A DNA stretch of 44,497 nucleotides, taken from Oscillospiraceae bacterium. Lineage in GTDB: Bacteria; Bacillota; Clostridia; Oscillospirales; Acutalibacteraceae. Of the stretch, positions 17,782 to 26,903 are shown piece by piece. Numbering within the stretch: position 1 is the stretch's first letter; the number at the start of each line of letters is the position of its first letter. A program made the translations under genes and the position numbers. The notes under the pieces are model-generated. The model was not told the DNA's origin, ran no database searches, and saw only the letters and a list, made by a program, of their open reading frames with translations. Location: NCBI GenBank assembly GCA_015066635.1, contig SVOA01000011.1:1-44497 (forward strand), given 5' to 3'.

Positions 17782-17833
17782 AAAAAAAGACGGGTCATGG
17801 TTTAGCATCCTTACGGAAAACACCCTGACCCGT
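17782..17833 (-). terminator. Terminator of guaB
   Basis: Minus strand ACGGGTCA/TGACCCGT stem with a long loop, followed by CTTTTTTT. It lies 12 bases after the guaB stop and just upstream of the next operon's promoter. Confidence 0.85.
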
Positions 17834-17844
17834 TTTATTTAAAA

Positions 17845-19350
17845 TTATTTAATTGTAGGACTTGTATCCTTCTGAATAACGTCGTGAGCGCCGCCCTCGA
17901 CAATACTGGTCGCCGATACAAGCGTAAGCTTTGCCTTCTGCTGAAGCTCGGGAATTGTCAGCGCACCGCAGTTGCACATTGTCGATTTGATTTTGCTCAA
18001 CGAAAGAGCGACATTGTCCTTGAGCGAGCCGGCATAGGGAACGTATGAGTCAACACCCTCCTCAAAGGAAAGCTTTTTATCTCCGCCGAGGTCATAGCGC
18101 TGCCAGTTTCTGGCTCTTGCAGAGCCCTCGCCCCAATATTCCTTATAGTATGTACCGTTAATGCTTACCTTGTTTGACGGGCTCTCGTCAAAACGCGCAA
18201 AGTATCTGCCGAGCATAATAAAGTCCGCGCCCATAGCAAGCGCAAGCGTCATATGGTGGTCATATACGATACCGCCGTCTGAGCATACGGGAATATATAC
18301 TCCCGTTTCCTCGAAATACTCATCACGGGCTTTGCACACGTCGATAAGCGCAGTTGCCTGTCCTCTGCCTATGCCCTTGGTTTCACGGGTAATGCAGATA
18401 GAACCGCCGCCGATACCGACCTTGATAAAGTCTGCACCGCAGTCCGCGAGAAAGCGGAAGCCCTCTGCGTCAACTACATTGCCTGCACCGACCTTAACGG
18501 TGTCGCCGTAATTCTCTCTTATCCATTTAATTGTAAGCTTCTGCCAGTCAGAGAAGCCTTCGGAGGAATCTATGCAGAGCACGTCTGCACCCGCCTCTAT
18601 AAGCGCGGGAACTCTCTCGGCATAATCTCTGGTATTGATACCTGCGCCTACAACGTAACGCTTATGGCTGTCAAGAAGTTCATTGGGATTTTGTTTGTGC
18701 GAGTCGTAGTCCTTACGGAATACCATATAGCAAAGTTTGCCTTCGTCATCAATTAAGGGAAGTGAATTGAGCTTATGCTCCCAGATAATGTCGTTTGCTT
18801 CCTTTAAGGTTGTGCCTTCCTTAGCGGTTATAAGCTTCTCCAAAGGAGTCATGAATTCCTTAACCTGCAAATCGGGAGACATACGGCTGATTCTGTAATC
18901 TCTGCCTGTTACAATACCTACTAATTTTCCCTCGTTTGTACCGTCCTCGGTAACGGCAATAGTTGAATGTCCCGTTGCCTGAGTCAGGGCAATAACCTCA
19001 GCAAGAGTTCCGTCAGGTCTGATATTTGAATCAGACTTAACAAAGCCAGCCTTATATGACTTTGCCCTTTTAACCATAGCTGCCTCGTCCTCAACGGACT
19101 GTGAGCCGTAAATAAAGGAAACACCGCCCTCAGTCGCAAGAGCAACCGCAAGTTTATCTCCGGAAACAGCCTGCATAATCGCAGAAACCATGGGGATATT
19201 CATTGTAATTGCGGACTCCTCGCCCTTTCTGAACTTTACAAGCGGAGTTCTCAGCGAAACATTTGCAGGAACACATTCGCTCGAAGAAAAGCCGGGAATA
19301 AGCAAATACTCGTTAAAGGTGTGTGAAGGTTCATTGATAAACTTTGCCAT
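17845..19350 (-). CDS. guaB: IMP dehydrogenase, Tritrichomonas foetus-like type
   Basis: GuaB oxidises IMP to XMP with NAD, the first step to GMP. The 501-aa protein has an (alpha/beta)8 barrel interrupted by two CBS modules (about 105-215). Catalytic Cys319 lies in [10 protein letters not shown] and Asp261 in CIDSS. The mobile flap carries the Arg418-Tyr419 dyad in NWQRYDLGG. All three residue numbers equal those of the classic T. foetus enzyme, and the sequence around them ([30 protein letters not shown]) resembles that enzyme much more than Bacillus or E. coli GuaB. It is monocistronic, with its own promoter and terminator, and no purine riboswitch is visible in its leader. Confidence 0.96.
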   Translation of the reverse strand: MAKFINEPSHTFNEYLLIPGFSSSECVPANVSLRTPLVKFRKGEESAITMNIPMVSAIMQAVSGDKLAVALATEGGVSFIYGSQSVEDEAAMVKRAKSYKAGFVKSDSNIRPDGTLAEVIALTQATGHSTIAVTEDGTNEGKLVGIVTGRDYRISRMSPDLQVKEFMTPLEKLITAKEGTTLKEANDIIWEHKLNSLPLIDDEGKLCYMVFRKDYDSHKQNPNELLDSHKRYVVGAGINTRDYAERVPALIEAGADVLCIDSSEGFSDWQKLTIKWIRENYGDTVKVGAGNVVDAEGFRFLADCGADFIKVGIGGGSICITRETKGIGRGQATALIDVCKARDEYFEETGVYIPVCSDGGIVYDHHMTLALAMGADFIMLGRYFARFDESPSNKVSINGTYYKEYWGEGSARARNWQRYDLGGDKKLSFEEGVDSYVPYAGSLKDNVALSLSKIKSTMCNCGALTIPELQQKAKLTLVSATSIVEGGAHDVIQKDTSPTIK

Positions 19351-19405
19351 AACTCTGTACCTCGCTTCAAAAACATTTATTCTTTCCCAATATAAAATTT
19401 CAAAT

Positions 19406-19435
19406 ATTTTAACACAGAAAAAGGTTGTTTGTCAA
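19406..19435 (-). promoter_or_regulatory. Promoter of guaB
   Basis: Minus strand -35 TTGACA (19430-19435), 18-bp spacer, -10 TAAAAT (19406-19411), 55 bases before the ATG. Confidence 0.75.
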
Positions 19436-19517
19436 TTAAATAAGAATATAAATGTCGATAAAAAAGAACACAAAATTATTGCAAATTTTACTTATTTGAT
19501 ATAAAATAAAAAAGCAC

Positions 19518-19591
19518 GCGGATATAGTTCATCGGTAGAATGTCAGCTTCCCAAGCTGAACAGGTGGGTTCGACTCCCATTATCCGCTCCA
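19518..19591 (+). tRNA. tRNA-Gly (anticodon CCC)
   Basis: Acceptor arms GCGGATA/TATCCGC pair fully. The anticodon stem TCAGC/GCTGA holds loop TTCCCAA, giving anticodon CCC; the T-arm reads GGTGGGTTCGACTCCCATT. Discriminator T and an encoded CCA end the gene at 19591. Confidence 0.96.
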
Positions 19592-19602
19592 CAAAAAGGA
19601 AA

Positions 19603-19629
19603 GGAACGGCTTTTGCCGTTTCTTTTTTA
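19603..19629 (+). terminator. Terminator of tRNA-Gly
   Basis: GGAACGGC TTTT GCCGTTTC stem-loop followed by TTTTTT, 12 bases after the tRNA. Confidence 0.85.
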
Positions 19630-19655
19630 TTACTACGCAAAAGACGGACTTTGTT

Positions 19656-20410
19656 CGAATCCCACCTTGTTTTAATAAAAAAACAGACAGGGTTTTACCC
19701 TGTCCGTTGTTTGAATGGCGGAAGCAGTGGGACTCGCACTTCGTGCGAGATTCGTCTGCTTCGCAGACCTGCGTGATTTTATGCCCGTTTCGCTCTGCCT
19801 TACGGCAAACCGCTCAACATGGACTATGTTCGAATCCCACCTTATTTTAATTAAAAAACAGACAGGGTTTTACCCTGTCCGTTGTTTCATGGCGGAAGCG
19901 GTGGGACTCGCACTTCGTGCGAGATTCGTCTGCTTCGCAGACCTGCGTGATTTTATGTCCGTTTCGCTCTGCCTTACGGCAAACCGCTCAACATGGACTA
20001 TGTTCGAATCCCACCTTGTTTTAATTAAAAAACAGACAGGGTTTTACCCTGTCCGTTGTTTCATGGCGGAAGCGGTGGGACTCGCACTTCGTGCGAGATT
20101 CGTCTGCTTCGCAGACCTGCGTGATTTTATGTCCGTTTCGCTCTGCCTTACGGCAAACCGCTCAACATGGACTATGTTCGAATCCCACCTTGTTTTAATT
20201 AAAAAACAGACAGGGTTTTACCCTGTCCGTTGTTTCATGGCGGAAGCGGTGGGACTCGCACTTCGTGCGAGATTCGTCTGCTTCGCAGACCTGCGTGATT
20301 TTATGTCCGTTTCGCTCTGCCTTACGGCAAACCGCTCAACATGGACTATGTTCGAATCCCACCTTGTTTTAATTAAAAAACAGACAGGGTTTTACCCTGT
20401 CCGTTGTTTC
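19656..20410 (-). repeat. Array of 174-bp tandem repeats mimicking the tRNA-Ser 3' end plus terminator
   Basis: Four complete 174-bp units begin at 19715, 19889, 20063 and 20237, with a partial unit before them and the true tRNA-Ser at 20411 in the same phase. Copies 2-4 are almost identical; copy 1 differs slightly. Read on the minus strand, each unit ends with the tRNA-Ser acceptor and T-stem sequence (CCCACCGCTTCCGCCA), followed by the GACAGGG/CCCTGTC intrinsic terminator and T run. Inside are perfect small hairpins CTCGCAC-TTC-GTGCGAG and GTCTGC-TTC-GCAGAC, and at the far side an inverted T-arm piece (TTCGAATCCCACC on the plus strand). The period is a multiple of three, so an open frame runs through it, but I treat that as an artefact. 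This array fills the gap between the two tRNA genes. Confidence 0.92.
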
Positions 20411-20411
20411 A

Positions 20412-20500
20412 TGGCGGAAGCGGTGGGATTCGAACCCACGAGCCCGTGAAGGCTACCTGATTTCGAGTCAGGCCCGTTATGACCACTTCGATACGCTTCC
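20412..20500 (-). tRNA. tRNA-Ser (anticodon CGA)
   Basis: Minus strand: acceptor GGAAGCG/CGCTTCC, anticodon stem CCTGA/TCAGG with loop CTCGAAA (anticodon CGA), a long variable arm typical of serine, T-arm GTGGGTTCGAATCCCAC and encoded GCCA. The terminator that follows it is the first of the tandem units. Confidence 0.96.
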
Positions 20501-20505
20501 TTATC

Positions 20506-20533
20506 AAACGGACTGCAGAAATGCGGTCCGTTT
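20506..20533 (-). terminator. Hairpin after tsf
   Basis: AAACGGACTGCA and TGCGGTCCGTTT pair over 11 of 12 positions between the tsf stop and tRNA-Ser. The T run is better on the plus strand, so its strength for tsf is uncertain. Confidence 0.6.
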
Positions 20534-20546
20534 ATATTTAATTCAA

Positions 20547-21641
20547 TTATTTAACCATGCTTGCGATTTCTGCCGCGAAATCGTCCTGCTTCTTCTCAAT
20601 TCCCTCGCCCTTGGCAAAGCGTACGAACTTGGAAACCTTGATGTCGCCGCCGAGCGTGTTGGCAACAGAAGCTACATATCTTGCAACGTTCATGCTGTCT
20701 TCCTTAACGAAGGGCTGCTCAAGAAGGCAGATTTCCTTAATCTGCTTATTGATTCTGCCGTCAACAACCTTTGCAAAAATCGGGTTGGCTGTGATGTCAG
20801 CCTTCTTCTCCATAGCTATCTGTGCAAGTACGGGAATAGCGTCCTCGGAAAGGAAGTTAAAGAGGAACTTCATATTGTCCTTCTTTTCCTCGTACATAGC
20901 AATATCTGCGTCGCTCCAGCGCTTTTCGTTGCAAGCTGTGGCGATGAGGTCCTTGAGGATGGGTGCGGGAAGTGAATCGGGCTTGTTGAGCGCGCTCTCA
21001 ACGGTGATGTTTCTCATCTTTGCAAGCTCGTCATCCGAAATATCATCCTTACCGAGATACTCGGGGCTCATAGCCGCTATCTGCATGGCAACGTCCTTAC
21101 CCATAGTTTCAAACTCGGGCTTTGCGGCTATTGCGTCATCAGCGTCAAACGCTACAAGTACGCCTACGGTACCGCCTGCGTGAATATAGGAAACAACGTG
21201 TCCCTCTATTCTTTCAAAACGGCGAACCTTCATATTCTCACGAAGGGCAAGGAATACTTCCTGAACTGCCTCCTCAACCGTGCCGTTACCGTCTGAAACC
21301 TTTGATGCAAGAAGTGCGTCAATATCAGCGGGGTTGGCCTCTACGACCGTCTTTGCTATCTGATTTGCAAGCTTAACAAAGGGCTCGCCCTTAGCAACGA
21401 AGTCTGTTTCGCAGTTAACCTCAACCAGAGATGCCGCCTTGCCGTCGTTATAAGTTGAAACCGTACCCTCTGCCGCTACTCTTGAAGATTTCTTTGCAGC
21501 TGAAGCAAGTCCCTTTTCTCTTAAAATCTCAACAGCCTTATCCATATCGCCGTCTGCCTCGACAAGCGCCTTTTTACAATCCATCATACCTACGCCGGTC
21601 TTCTCACGAAGAGCAACAACGTCTTTTGCAGTAAATGCCAT
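20547..21641 (-). CDS. tsf: Elongation factor Ts with an internal insertion
   Basis: EF-Ts recycles EF-Tu by displacing GDP. The N-terminal UBA-like domain and TDFV loop are plain: VVALREKTGVGMMDCKKAL and EVNCETDFVAKGE. The core continues to MSPEYL, and the C-terminal part CLLEQPFVKEDSM plus FAKGEGIEKKQDDFA is typical. The length of 364 aa exceeds the roughly 290 of Bacillus EF-Ts. The extra 65 or so residues lie at about 224-290 (NEKRWSDADIAMYEEKK onward), in the dimerisation subdomain. RBS GGAGG precedes ATG 21641. It is co-transcribed with rpsB, the usual order. Confidence 0.97.
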   Translation of the reverse strand: MAFTAKDVVALREKTGVGMMDCKKALVEADGDMDKAVEILREKGLASAAKKSSRVAAEGTVSTYNDGKAASLVEVNCETDFVAKGEPFVKLANQIAKTVVEANPADIDALLASKVSDGNGTVEEAVQEVFLALRENMKVRRFERIEGHVVSYIHAGGTVGVLVAFDADDAIAAKPEFETMGKDVAMQIAAMSPEYLGKDDISDDELAKMRNITVESALNKPDSLPAPILKDLIATACNEKRWSDADIAMYEEKKDNMKFLFNFLSEDAIPVLAQIAMEKKADITANPIFAKVVDGRINKQIKEICLLEQPFVKEDSMNVARYVASVANTLGGDIKVSKFVRFAKGEGIEKKQDDFAAEIASMVK

Positions 21642-21667
21642 AATTTTACCTCCGTATTTTAATTAAC

Positions 21668-21694
21668 GCCCGTACAAAAATTATTTGCACGGGC
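21668..21694 (-). terminator. Intercistronic hairpin between rpsB and tsf
   Basis: Minus strand GCCCGTGCAAA/TTTGTACGGGC forms an 11-bp stem (one G-U) with a 5-base loop. No proper U run follows, so it may be a partial terminator, a processing site or an mRNA stabiliser that sets the rpsB:tsf ratio. Confidence 0.5.
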
Positions 21695-21708
21695 TGAATT
21701 TACAAAAA

Positions 21709-22464
21709 TTATTCTGCAGCTTCCTCTGCTTCTGCTTCCTCGTCCGCCTCGTCGGCTTCCTCAACGGCAGCTGAACCCTGCATACCCTGTCTGCCTTCGA
21801 TAACTGCGTCAGCCATAGCGCCTGCGATAAGCTTTACAGCGCGGATAGCGTCGTCGTTACCGGGGATAACGTAGTCGATTTCGTCGGGGTCGCAGTTTGT
21901 GTCAACGATAGCGATAATCGGAATACCGAGCTTATGAGCCTCTGCAACAGCAATTCTCTCTTTTCTCGGGTCAACGATAAACATGGCAGCAGGCTGTCTG
22001 TTCATCTTTGTAATACCGCCCATGAACTTCTCGAGCTTTTCGATTTCGAGCTCAAGCTTTGCGGCTTCCTTCTTGGGAAGCATCTCAAAAGTGCCATCAG
22101 CCTTCATTGCCTGAAGCTGTTCAAGTCTCTTGATTCTTCTCTTGATTGTGTTGAAGTTTGTGAGCATACCGCCGAGCCAACGTGCGTTAACGTAAGGCAT
22201 GTCGCAGCGGATAGCTTCTTCCTTAACGGAATCCTGAGCCTGCTTCTTTGTACCTACAAAGAGAATCTCCTCGCCCTCAGCGGCGATATCACGGACTACC
22301 ATATAAGCATCCTCGAGCTTCTTGACTGTCTTCTGAAGGTCGATGATATAGATGCCGTTTCTCTCTGTGAAAATGTACTCAGCCATTTTCGGATTCCATC
22401 TTCTGGTCTGATGACCGAAGTGTACACCTGCTTCAAGCAGCTGTTTCATTGATACTACTGACAT
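21709..22464 (-). CDS. rpsB: 30S ribosomal protein S2
   Basis: S2 is a late-assembling small-subunit protein. The 251-aa protein opens with [22 protein letters not shown] and contains [31 protein letters not shown] and [12 protein letters not shown], then [24 protein letters not shown] as a region. An acidic tail of about 20 residues rich in Glu, Ala and Asp ends the protein, an extension seen in some Firmicutes. The ATG at 22464 has AAGGAGG upstream. It heads the rpsB-tsf operon. Confidence 0.98.
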   Translation of the reverse strand: MSVVSMKQLLEAGVHFGHQTRRWNPKMAEYIFTERNGIYIIDLQKTVKKLEDAYMVVRDIAAEGEEILFVGTKKQAQDSVKEEAIRCDMPYVNARWLGGMLTNFNTIKRRIKRLEQLQAMKADGTFEMLPKKEAAKLELEIEKLEKFMGGITKMNRQPAAMFIVDPRKERIAVAEAHKLGIPIIAIVDTNCDPDEIDYVIPGNDDAIRAVKLIAGAMADAVIEGRQGMQGSAAVEEADEADEEAEAEEAAE

Positions 22465-22563
22465 AATAAATGTCCTCCTTATTTTTTATCCTCCACACAG
22501 TTCTTCTTAATGCAAGACACCGTAAGATGCAATTTTGCAATAATCCCCATGTGTGTGAATTGC
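22465..22563 (-). promoter_or_regulatory. rpsB 5' leader, possibly structured
   Basis: About 100 bases separate the promoter from rpsB. Minus strand pieces can pair: ATTGCA with TGCAAT-type repeats, and CACACA (about 22550) with TGTGTGG close to the RBS. S2 autoregulates its own operon in several bacteria, so a leader of this kind is plausible, but I do not recognise a named motif. Confidence 0.35.
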
Positions 22564-22569
22564 CCAAAG

Positions 22570-22598
22570 ATTATAGCACTAATCTTTTTATTTTTCAA
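22570..22598 (-). promoter_or_regulatory. Promoter of rpsB-tsf inside the end of the preceding gene
   Basis: Minus strand -35 TTGAAA (22593-22598), 17-bp spacer, -10 TATAAT (22570-22575). The -35 lies in the last codons and stop of the 22588-23058 gene. Confidence 0.75.
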
Positions 22599-23058
22599 GT
22601 GTTTTTTTCCTATTTTGTAAAGAACGCTTTATCAGACGGAAAAAATTGTTGTATTTGTTGATATCTTCAGCGGGAATATCCATATAAATATCGCTGTAGG
22701 TAAGCTTCTCCCGAATTCTGCGAAGGTCTGCTTTATAGTAGTAAACATAGGTTTTTATACGCTTGAAGCAGGTAAGCATACCGATAACCGAGCAAAACAT
22801 CAAAACTATGCTTATCCACATAAAAATATTATTCACGGCTCCCAAAGGTCCGCCCGACGGTCCGAGCAGGGACAAAAGCGCAAAGAATATAAAGCAAACG
22901 ACAAGCGCTATAACCATTGCGCAGAAAAAGTCAATTATACTGTTGACGCTGTTAAAAAGCTTGTTTTCCGCTTCCGCGCGCAGAGTCGGATAGTCAAGTT
23001 TCTCCTTTATATCGCTTACGGGGTTCATTATATCGAATTCATTTTCGGGCTGATTCAT
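22588..23058 (-). CDS. Hypothetical membrane protein with two helices
   Basis: 156 aa, not recognised. A charged N-terminus (about 1-35) is followed by two hydrophobic helices (about 42-65 and 77-96), which are joined by a short Gly-Pro-rich loop (GPSGGPLG), then a basic cytoplasmic-type tail with many Tyr, Lys and Arg. No signal peptide is evident. The ATG overlaps the DUF3006 stop as ATGA, so it is translated from the ftsK operon. No terminator follows before the rpsB promoter. Confidence 0.65.
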   Translation of the reverse strand: MNQPENEFDIMNPVSDIKEKLDYPTLRAEAENKLFNSVNSIIDFFCAMVIALVVCFIFFALLSLLGPSGGPLGAVNNIFMWISIVLMFCSVIGMLTCFKRIKTYVYYYKADLRRIREKLTYSDIYMDIPAEDINKYNNFFRLIKRSLQNRKKTLEK

Positions 23059-23288
23059 TTGCCGTTCTCCTTTTTCTCAAATAACGAATTCTGTTTTTTA
23101 AGCAGTTCTTCTTTTCTTGCACGGGTTCTCTTTTTATCGTATTTATATTTACCGTTTTTATACCTTATCAGAATATCCCCTTCCTTTATGCCGTCAGGGA
23201 GAAGGGAAATGTCTGTATTAACAAACCGACCGCCGTTTTCAAGCACGGCAGTATTATTTTCAATTCTGTCAACGCGCAACAAGGTCAT
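23055..23288 (-). CDS. DUF3006-family small protein
   Basis: 77 aa. The pattern RVDRIENNTAVLEN, then a strand ending in DISLLPDGIKEGDILI, is typical of DUF3006, a small beta-rich domain of unknown function often encoded next to ComEC-like metallo-beta-lactamase-fold proteins, as here. A basic tail (KRTRARKEELLKK) follows. It overlaps the upstream gene by 20 bases and the downstream gene by four. Confidence 0.78.
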   Translation of the reverse strand: MTLLRVDRIENNTAVLENGGRFVNTDISLLPDGIKEGDILIRYKNGKYKYDKKRTRARKEELLKKQNSLFEKKENGK

Positions 23289-24231
23289 AATTATTCTCCC
23301 CCTGCTCCTTTACCGTAAAGCTCTCCGTATCGGATATAACGGTAATATTGCCCGAAATATCGGTTCTGTAATACTTAATACCTCTTGCTTCAAGTCTTTT
23401 CAGCGTGTATTTGCCGGGATGCCCGTAAGGATTGTCAAGTCCGCAGGATATAATCGCCGCCTGAGGTCTGACTGCATTGAGAAACTCCCCGCAGGACGAG
23501 GAATTACTGCCGTGATGACCGAGCTTGATTACATCTGCAGAAACATCCGTGCCGTTTATGAGCAGCTCAGTTTCCGCTGCCGACGAGGCGTCTCCCATAT
23601 AAAGAATTGAAAAATTCCCGTATTTTATCTTAACTATTACGGATGTGTCGTTAAGGTCCTCGGCGTTTTGCAAAACGGGTCCGAGCAAATCAAACGAAAA
23701 ACTGCCTACTTCATAACTGTCCCCCGTCCTTGCGGCATAGACCTCGCATTTACCCTCTGCAAGTACGTCGAGTAAATCTTCGTAGCAGTAAAGCGTGGGT
23801 ATATTTTCCTCGTCAAGCTTTGTTATAATCACTTTGCCGACATTATACTTTCTGATTATATCCGCAGCGCTTCCTATATGGTCGGAGTGCATATGGGTAA
23901 GAATAAGGTAATCAATTTCCTTAACGTTATATAAATTAAGATACGCCTTAACCGCATTGAAGGAATCGGGCTCGCCCGTGTCTATCATAACGGTATCGTC
24001 CCCGCATTTTATCAGCGAGCAATCGCCCTGCCCGACATTTATAAAATGGGCATAAAGCTTACCCTCCTGCTCAACGACTCCGTCATTAAGACCTGTAAGC
24101 CTTGTAACATCCTGCCAGTTAACGAAACCGCCCCTGTCAAGAATCAACAGTATTAAAAACACAAGTACCGCTATAAGAACAAGCAGGAGTTTTCTGCTGT
24201 CCTGCTTGTTTTTAAGATATTTAGAAGCCAT
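23269..24231 (-). CDS. ComEC/Rec2-related metallo-beta-lactamase-fold exoprotein
   Basis: 320 aa: one N-terminal membrane helix (about 15-31), then a metallo-beta-lactamase domain resembling the C-terminal domain of ComEC. Visible motifs are FINVGQGDC, the DTGEPDS segment, the zinc motif THMHSDHIG, the LYMGDA strand with its metal Asp, KLGHHGS and NPYGHPG. Stand-alone ComEC-like proteins may be extracellular nucleases or phosphodiesterases; the substrate is not known. It starts two bases after the ftsK stop. Confidence 0.85.
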   Translation of the reverse strand: MASKYLKNKQDSRKLLLVLIAVLVFLILLILDRGGFVNWQDVTRLTGLNDGVVEQEGKLYAHFINVGQGDCSLIKCGDDTVMIDTGEPDSFNAVKAYLNLYNVKEIDYLILTHMHSDHIGSAADIIRKYNVGKVIITKLDEENIPTLYCYEDLLDVLAEGKCEVYAARTGDSYEVGSFSFDLLGPVLQNAEDLNDTSVIVKIKYGNFSILYMGDASSAAETELLINGTDVSADVIKLGHHGSNSSSCGEFLNAVRPQAAIISCGLDNPYGHPGKYTLKRLEARGIKYYRTDISGNITVISDTESFTVKEQGENNYDLVAR

Positions 24232-24233
24232 GG

Positions 24234-26795
24234 TTATCCGTCATATCCGTCAACGCTGAGTACGCCCTCGTCGGCAGTAGTCTGTCCTATTGCCTCTGCG
24301 GGAACGGAGGCCTCCGCTCCGCCCTGAGCAAGCGCGTTCATCTCGTACCACTGCTGTTTGGTAATAAGTACCTTCCTCGGTTTGCTTCCCTCGTAAGGTC
24401 CTATGATGCCTCTCTCCTCAAGTTCGTCAATAATTCTCGCCGCACGGGCATAACCGAGCTTGAGTTTTCTCTGCAGGAGAGTTGCCGAAGCCATCTGGCT
24501 GTCAACGACAACCTCAATTGCCTTGGGAAGCATTTCGTCGGAATCGGAAGCATCCGAGTCGGAATCTTCGACAGACGCTCCGCCCTTTTTCTTCTCCATC
24601 GCCGCCTGACGGTTGATTTCCTCGATAACCTCCTCGTCGTATTGAGTTTCCTGCTGTTTTTTGAGGAACTCGACGACGTTCTCAACCTCTTTGTCCGAGA
24701 GATAGCAGCCCTGAATTCTGACGGGCTTTGCAATTCCGACGGGATAGAAAAGCATATCGCCGTTGCCGAGAAGCTTCTCTGCGCCCGCAGCGTCAATAAT
24801 TGTTCTCGAATCTATCTGAGACGAGGTTTTGAGCGAAAGTCTTGAAGGTATATTTGCCTTGATAAGACCCGTAATAACATCAACCGAAGGTCTCTGCGTG
24901 GCGATAACAAGGTGCATACCTGCGGCTCTTGCCATCTGTGCAAGACGGCAAATTGAGTCCTCAACCTCGTGAGGCGCCGCCATCATAAGGTCTGACAGCT
25001 CGTCAATAAAGATGACTATCTGAGGCATTTTCTCCTCGCCGAGACTCTCGCAGATACTGTTGTATCCGCCGATGTCTCTGACATTGTTATCGGAAAACTG
25101 CTTATATCTCCTGAGCATCTCGCCTACCGCCCACGAAAGAGCGCCCGAAGCCTTCCTCGGGTCAGAAACAACAGGTATAAGGAGATGCGGAATTCCGTTA
25201 TAAATAGTGAACTCAACCTGCTTGGGGTCTATCATTATAAGCTTGACCTCGTCGGGAGTTGCATTAAAGAGTATCGAAACTATCATTGTGTTAAGGCATA
25301 CGGATTTACCCGAGCCCGTAGTACCGCAGACAAGAAGATGCGGCATTTTGGAAATATCGGCGTATGTGCAGTTGCCTGCAATATCCTTGCCGAGAGCAAC
25401 GCTGAGCTTGGAATGCTCCACGTTCTTTTTATAAAGGTCCGTGTCTATCATCTCACGGAAGGTAACCGCCGCTCTTGTCTTGTTGGGAACCTCGATACCT
25501 ACCGCCGCTTTATTGGGAATGGGAGCTTCTATTCTGACGCCCGACGCCGCAAGATTCAGCGCAATATCGTCGGCAAGGTTTGTTATTCTGCTGATTTTTA
25601 CGCCTGCGGCGGGCTGAATTTCATATCTTGTAACCGAAGGACCTCTGCTGATATCGACTATTCTCGTATCGACGCCGAAGCTTTTAAGCGTATCGACCAG
25701 CTTGGTTGCATTCTGCTTTAATTCCTGCTCATAGTCTCCGCTCTTTGCCGCTTTCGGCGCGGCAAGGCAGTCAAGTCCGGGAAGTTTGAATTCAACCTTT
25801 TTAGATTCTCCGTCCATGCTTTCTTTTTTTGGCTCGGCGTCAGCGCCTTTGATTTCGGCTGTTTTTTCCTTTTCGGGTTTCTTATCCTCTGCCTTTTTGT
25901 CAAAAACGTTTTCGCCGTTAATATGTCTTATGATGTCGTCAAGCTGAACGGGTTTTGCAATACCCGTGTCGTCCTGCTCTGCGGCAGTTTCGGCAGCAAC
26001 AGGCAGTCCCTTGGCAATATCAAGCTCGGGGAATTCCTCGTCAAGCGGATTTCTCTCTCTGCGCTTTCTTGACGGTTTTTCCTCTTTTTCGGTTTCGGCG
26101 TATTCTGATTCCTCATCCTCGGCAAAACGGTCGCCCGTCATTTTTGAAACCTTTTTTACGGGATAGGCAACGCCTCTGAAAAGCTTAATAAGAGTAGTGC
26201 CCGTAACAAGCATAAGCGCTATAAAGAGCAGAACGATTATTATTGCAACCGCGGGAGCCTTTGAACTGCCTGTAATCAGAAGCACAAGTCCTCCGAAAGC
26301 AGCTCCGAGAGCACCGCTGCCGAAAACGCTGTTGTTTTCTCTAAAATTATTAAAAGCATTTGCTATATCGGTAAGATAGTCCGCCTTCTCCGCCGAAAAA
26401 CTGAAAATATGTATTGCCGAAGCAATAATGGTTATAAGGAATACGCTCTCTATCACCTTATAGCTTGCCTTTGAATCAAGTCGGTCAAGTGTTGCCATTA
26501 CAGCTATGTAAATAAGGATAAACGGATACAGATAAGCCGTAAAACCGAACAGTCCGAAAAGCAGACTGCGCAGCGCACCCCATATTCCCGAACCGCTGAC
26601 AAAAACAAGGAACAAAAGCAACAGCGCCGAGGCAAAAAGAATTATGGCGGCTATCTGATTTCTGCCGCTTGAATTCGTCCTGCTCTGAGCGTTATTCTGC
26701 GCAGGGGTTCTCTGTGCGCCCGATTTTGACGCAGTTCCCTTTTTTGCGGGAGCCGTTTTTCTGACGGGCTTTTTCTTATTTGATGTGTTTGCCAT
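24234..26795 (-). CDS. ftsK: FtsK/SpoIIIE DNA translocase
   Basis: FtsK/SpoIIIE pumps chromosomal DNA through the division or sporulation septum. In the 853-aa protein a basic, Ser/Thr-rich start precedes about four membrane helices (roughly 48-68, 76-101, 113-134, 160-203). A charged linker of low complexity (about 215-345) follows, then the RecA-type motor with Walker A GTTGSGKS at 491-498, Walker [12 protein letters not shown] and [12 protein letters not shown]. The C-terminal gamma winged-helix domain ([20 protein letters not shown]) reads orienting sequences. It is the first gene of its operon, with an upstream promoter. FtsK versus SpoIIIE function cannot be told from sequence alone. 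Confidence 0.95.
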   Translation of the reverse strand: MANTSNKKKPVRKTAPAKKGTASKSGAQRTPAQNNAQSRTNSSGRNQIAAIILFASALLLLFLVFVSGSGIWGALRSLLFGLFGFTAYLYPFILIYIAVMATLDRLDSKASYKVIESVFLITIIASAIHIFSFSAEKADYLTDIANAFNNFRENNSVFGSGALGAAFGGLVLLITGSSKAPAVAIIIVLLFIALMLVTGTTLIKLFRGVAYPVKKVSKMTGDRFAEDEESEYAETEKEEKPSRKRRERNPLDEEFPELDIAKGLPVAAETAAEQDDTGIAKPVQLDDIIRHINGENVFDKKAEDKKPEKEKTAEIKGADAEPKKESMDGESKKVEFKLPGLDCLAAPKAAKSGDYEQELKQNATKLVDTLKSFGVDTRIVDISRGPSVTRYEIQPAAGVKISRITNLADDIALNLAASGVRIEAPIPNKAAVGIEVPNKTRAAVTFREMIDTDLYKKNVEHSKLSVALGKDIAGNCTYADISKMPHLLVCGTTGSGKSVCLNTMIVSILFNATPDEVKLIMIDPKQVEFTIYNGIPHLLIPVVSDPRKASGALSWAVGEMLRRYKQFSDNNVRDIGGYNSICESLGEEKMPQIVIFIDELSDLMMAAPHEVEDSICRLAQMARAAGMHLVIATQRPSVDVITGLIKANIPSRLSLKTSSQIDSRTIIDAAGAEKLLGNGDMLFYPVGIAKPVRIQGCYLSDKEVENVVEFLKKQQETQYDEEVIEEINRQAAMEKKKGGASVEDSDSDASDSDEMLPKAIEVVVDSQMASATLLQRKLKLGYARAARIIDELEERGIIGPYEGSKPRKVLITKQQWYEMNALAQGGAEASVPAEAIGQTTADEGVLSVDGYDG

Positions 26796-26845
26796 TTATA
26801 TTCCTCCGTAAAAAAACACAGTAATATTAAACAATAATTCAATAT

Positions 26846-26874
26846 ATTGTATCACATACCGAAAAAAATATCAA
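26846..26874 (-). promoter_or_regulatory. Promoter of the ftsK operon
   Basis: Minus strand -35 TTGATA (26869-26874), 17-bp spacer, -10 TACAAT (26846-26851), 50 bases from the ATG. Confidence 0.7.
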
Positions 26875-26903
26875 TAAGTAGTTGATTTTTAATAAATTTT
26901 TTA

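Noticed and set aside
19351-19435. Purine or guanine riboswitch before guaB
   Set aside because: The leader is only about 50 bases, AT-rich, and lacks the aptamer core or a terminator.
19540-19776. 78-codon frame starting in tRNA-Gly
   Set aside because: Begins inside a tRNA and continues into the repeat array; not a gene.
19656-20410. Possible CRISPR array
   Set aside because: The units are contiguous 174-bp copies without unique spacers, and no cas gene is present.
19715-20449. A 244-codon open frame with four 58-residue repeats
   Set aside because: It exists because the 174-bp tandem unit is a multiple of three. It has no RBS, runs antisense over tRNA-Ser and ends in the AVGFEPTSP string typical of translated tRNA.
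19518-20500. Integrated element at the tRNA pair
   Set aside because: The tRNA-end copies look like att repeats, but no integrase, excisionase or cargo lies within or near them.
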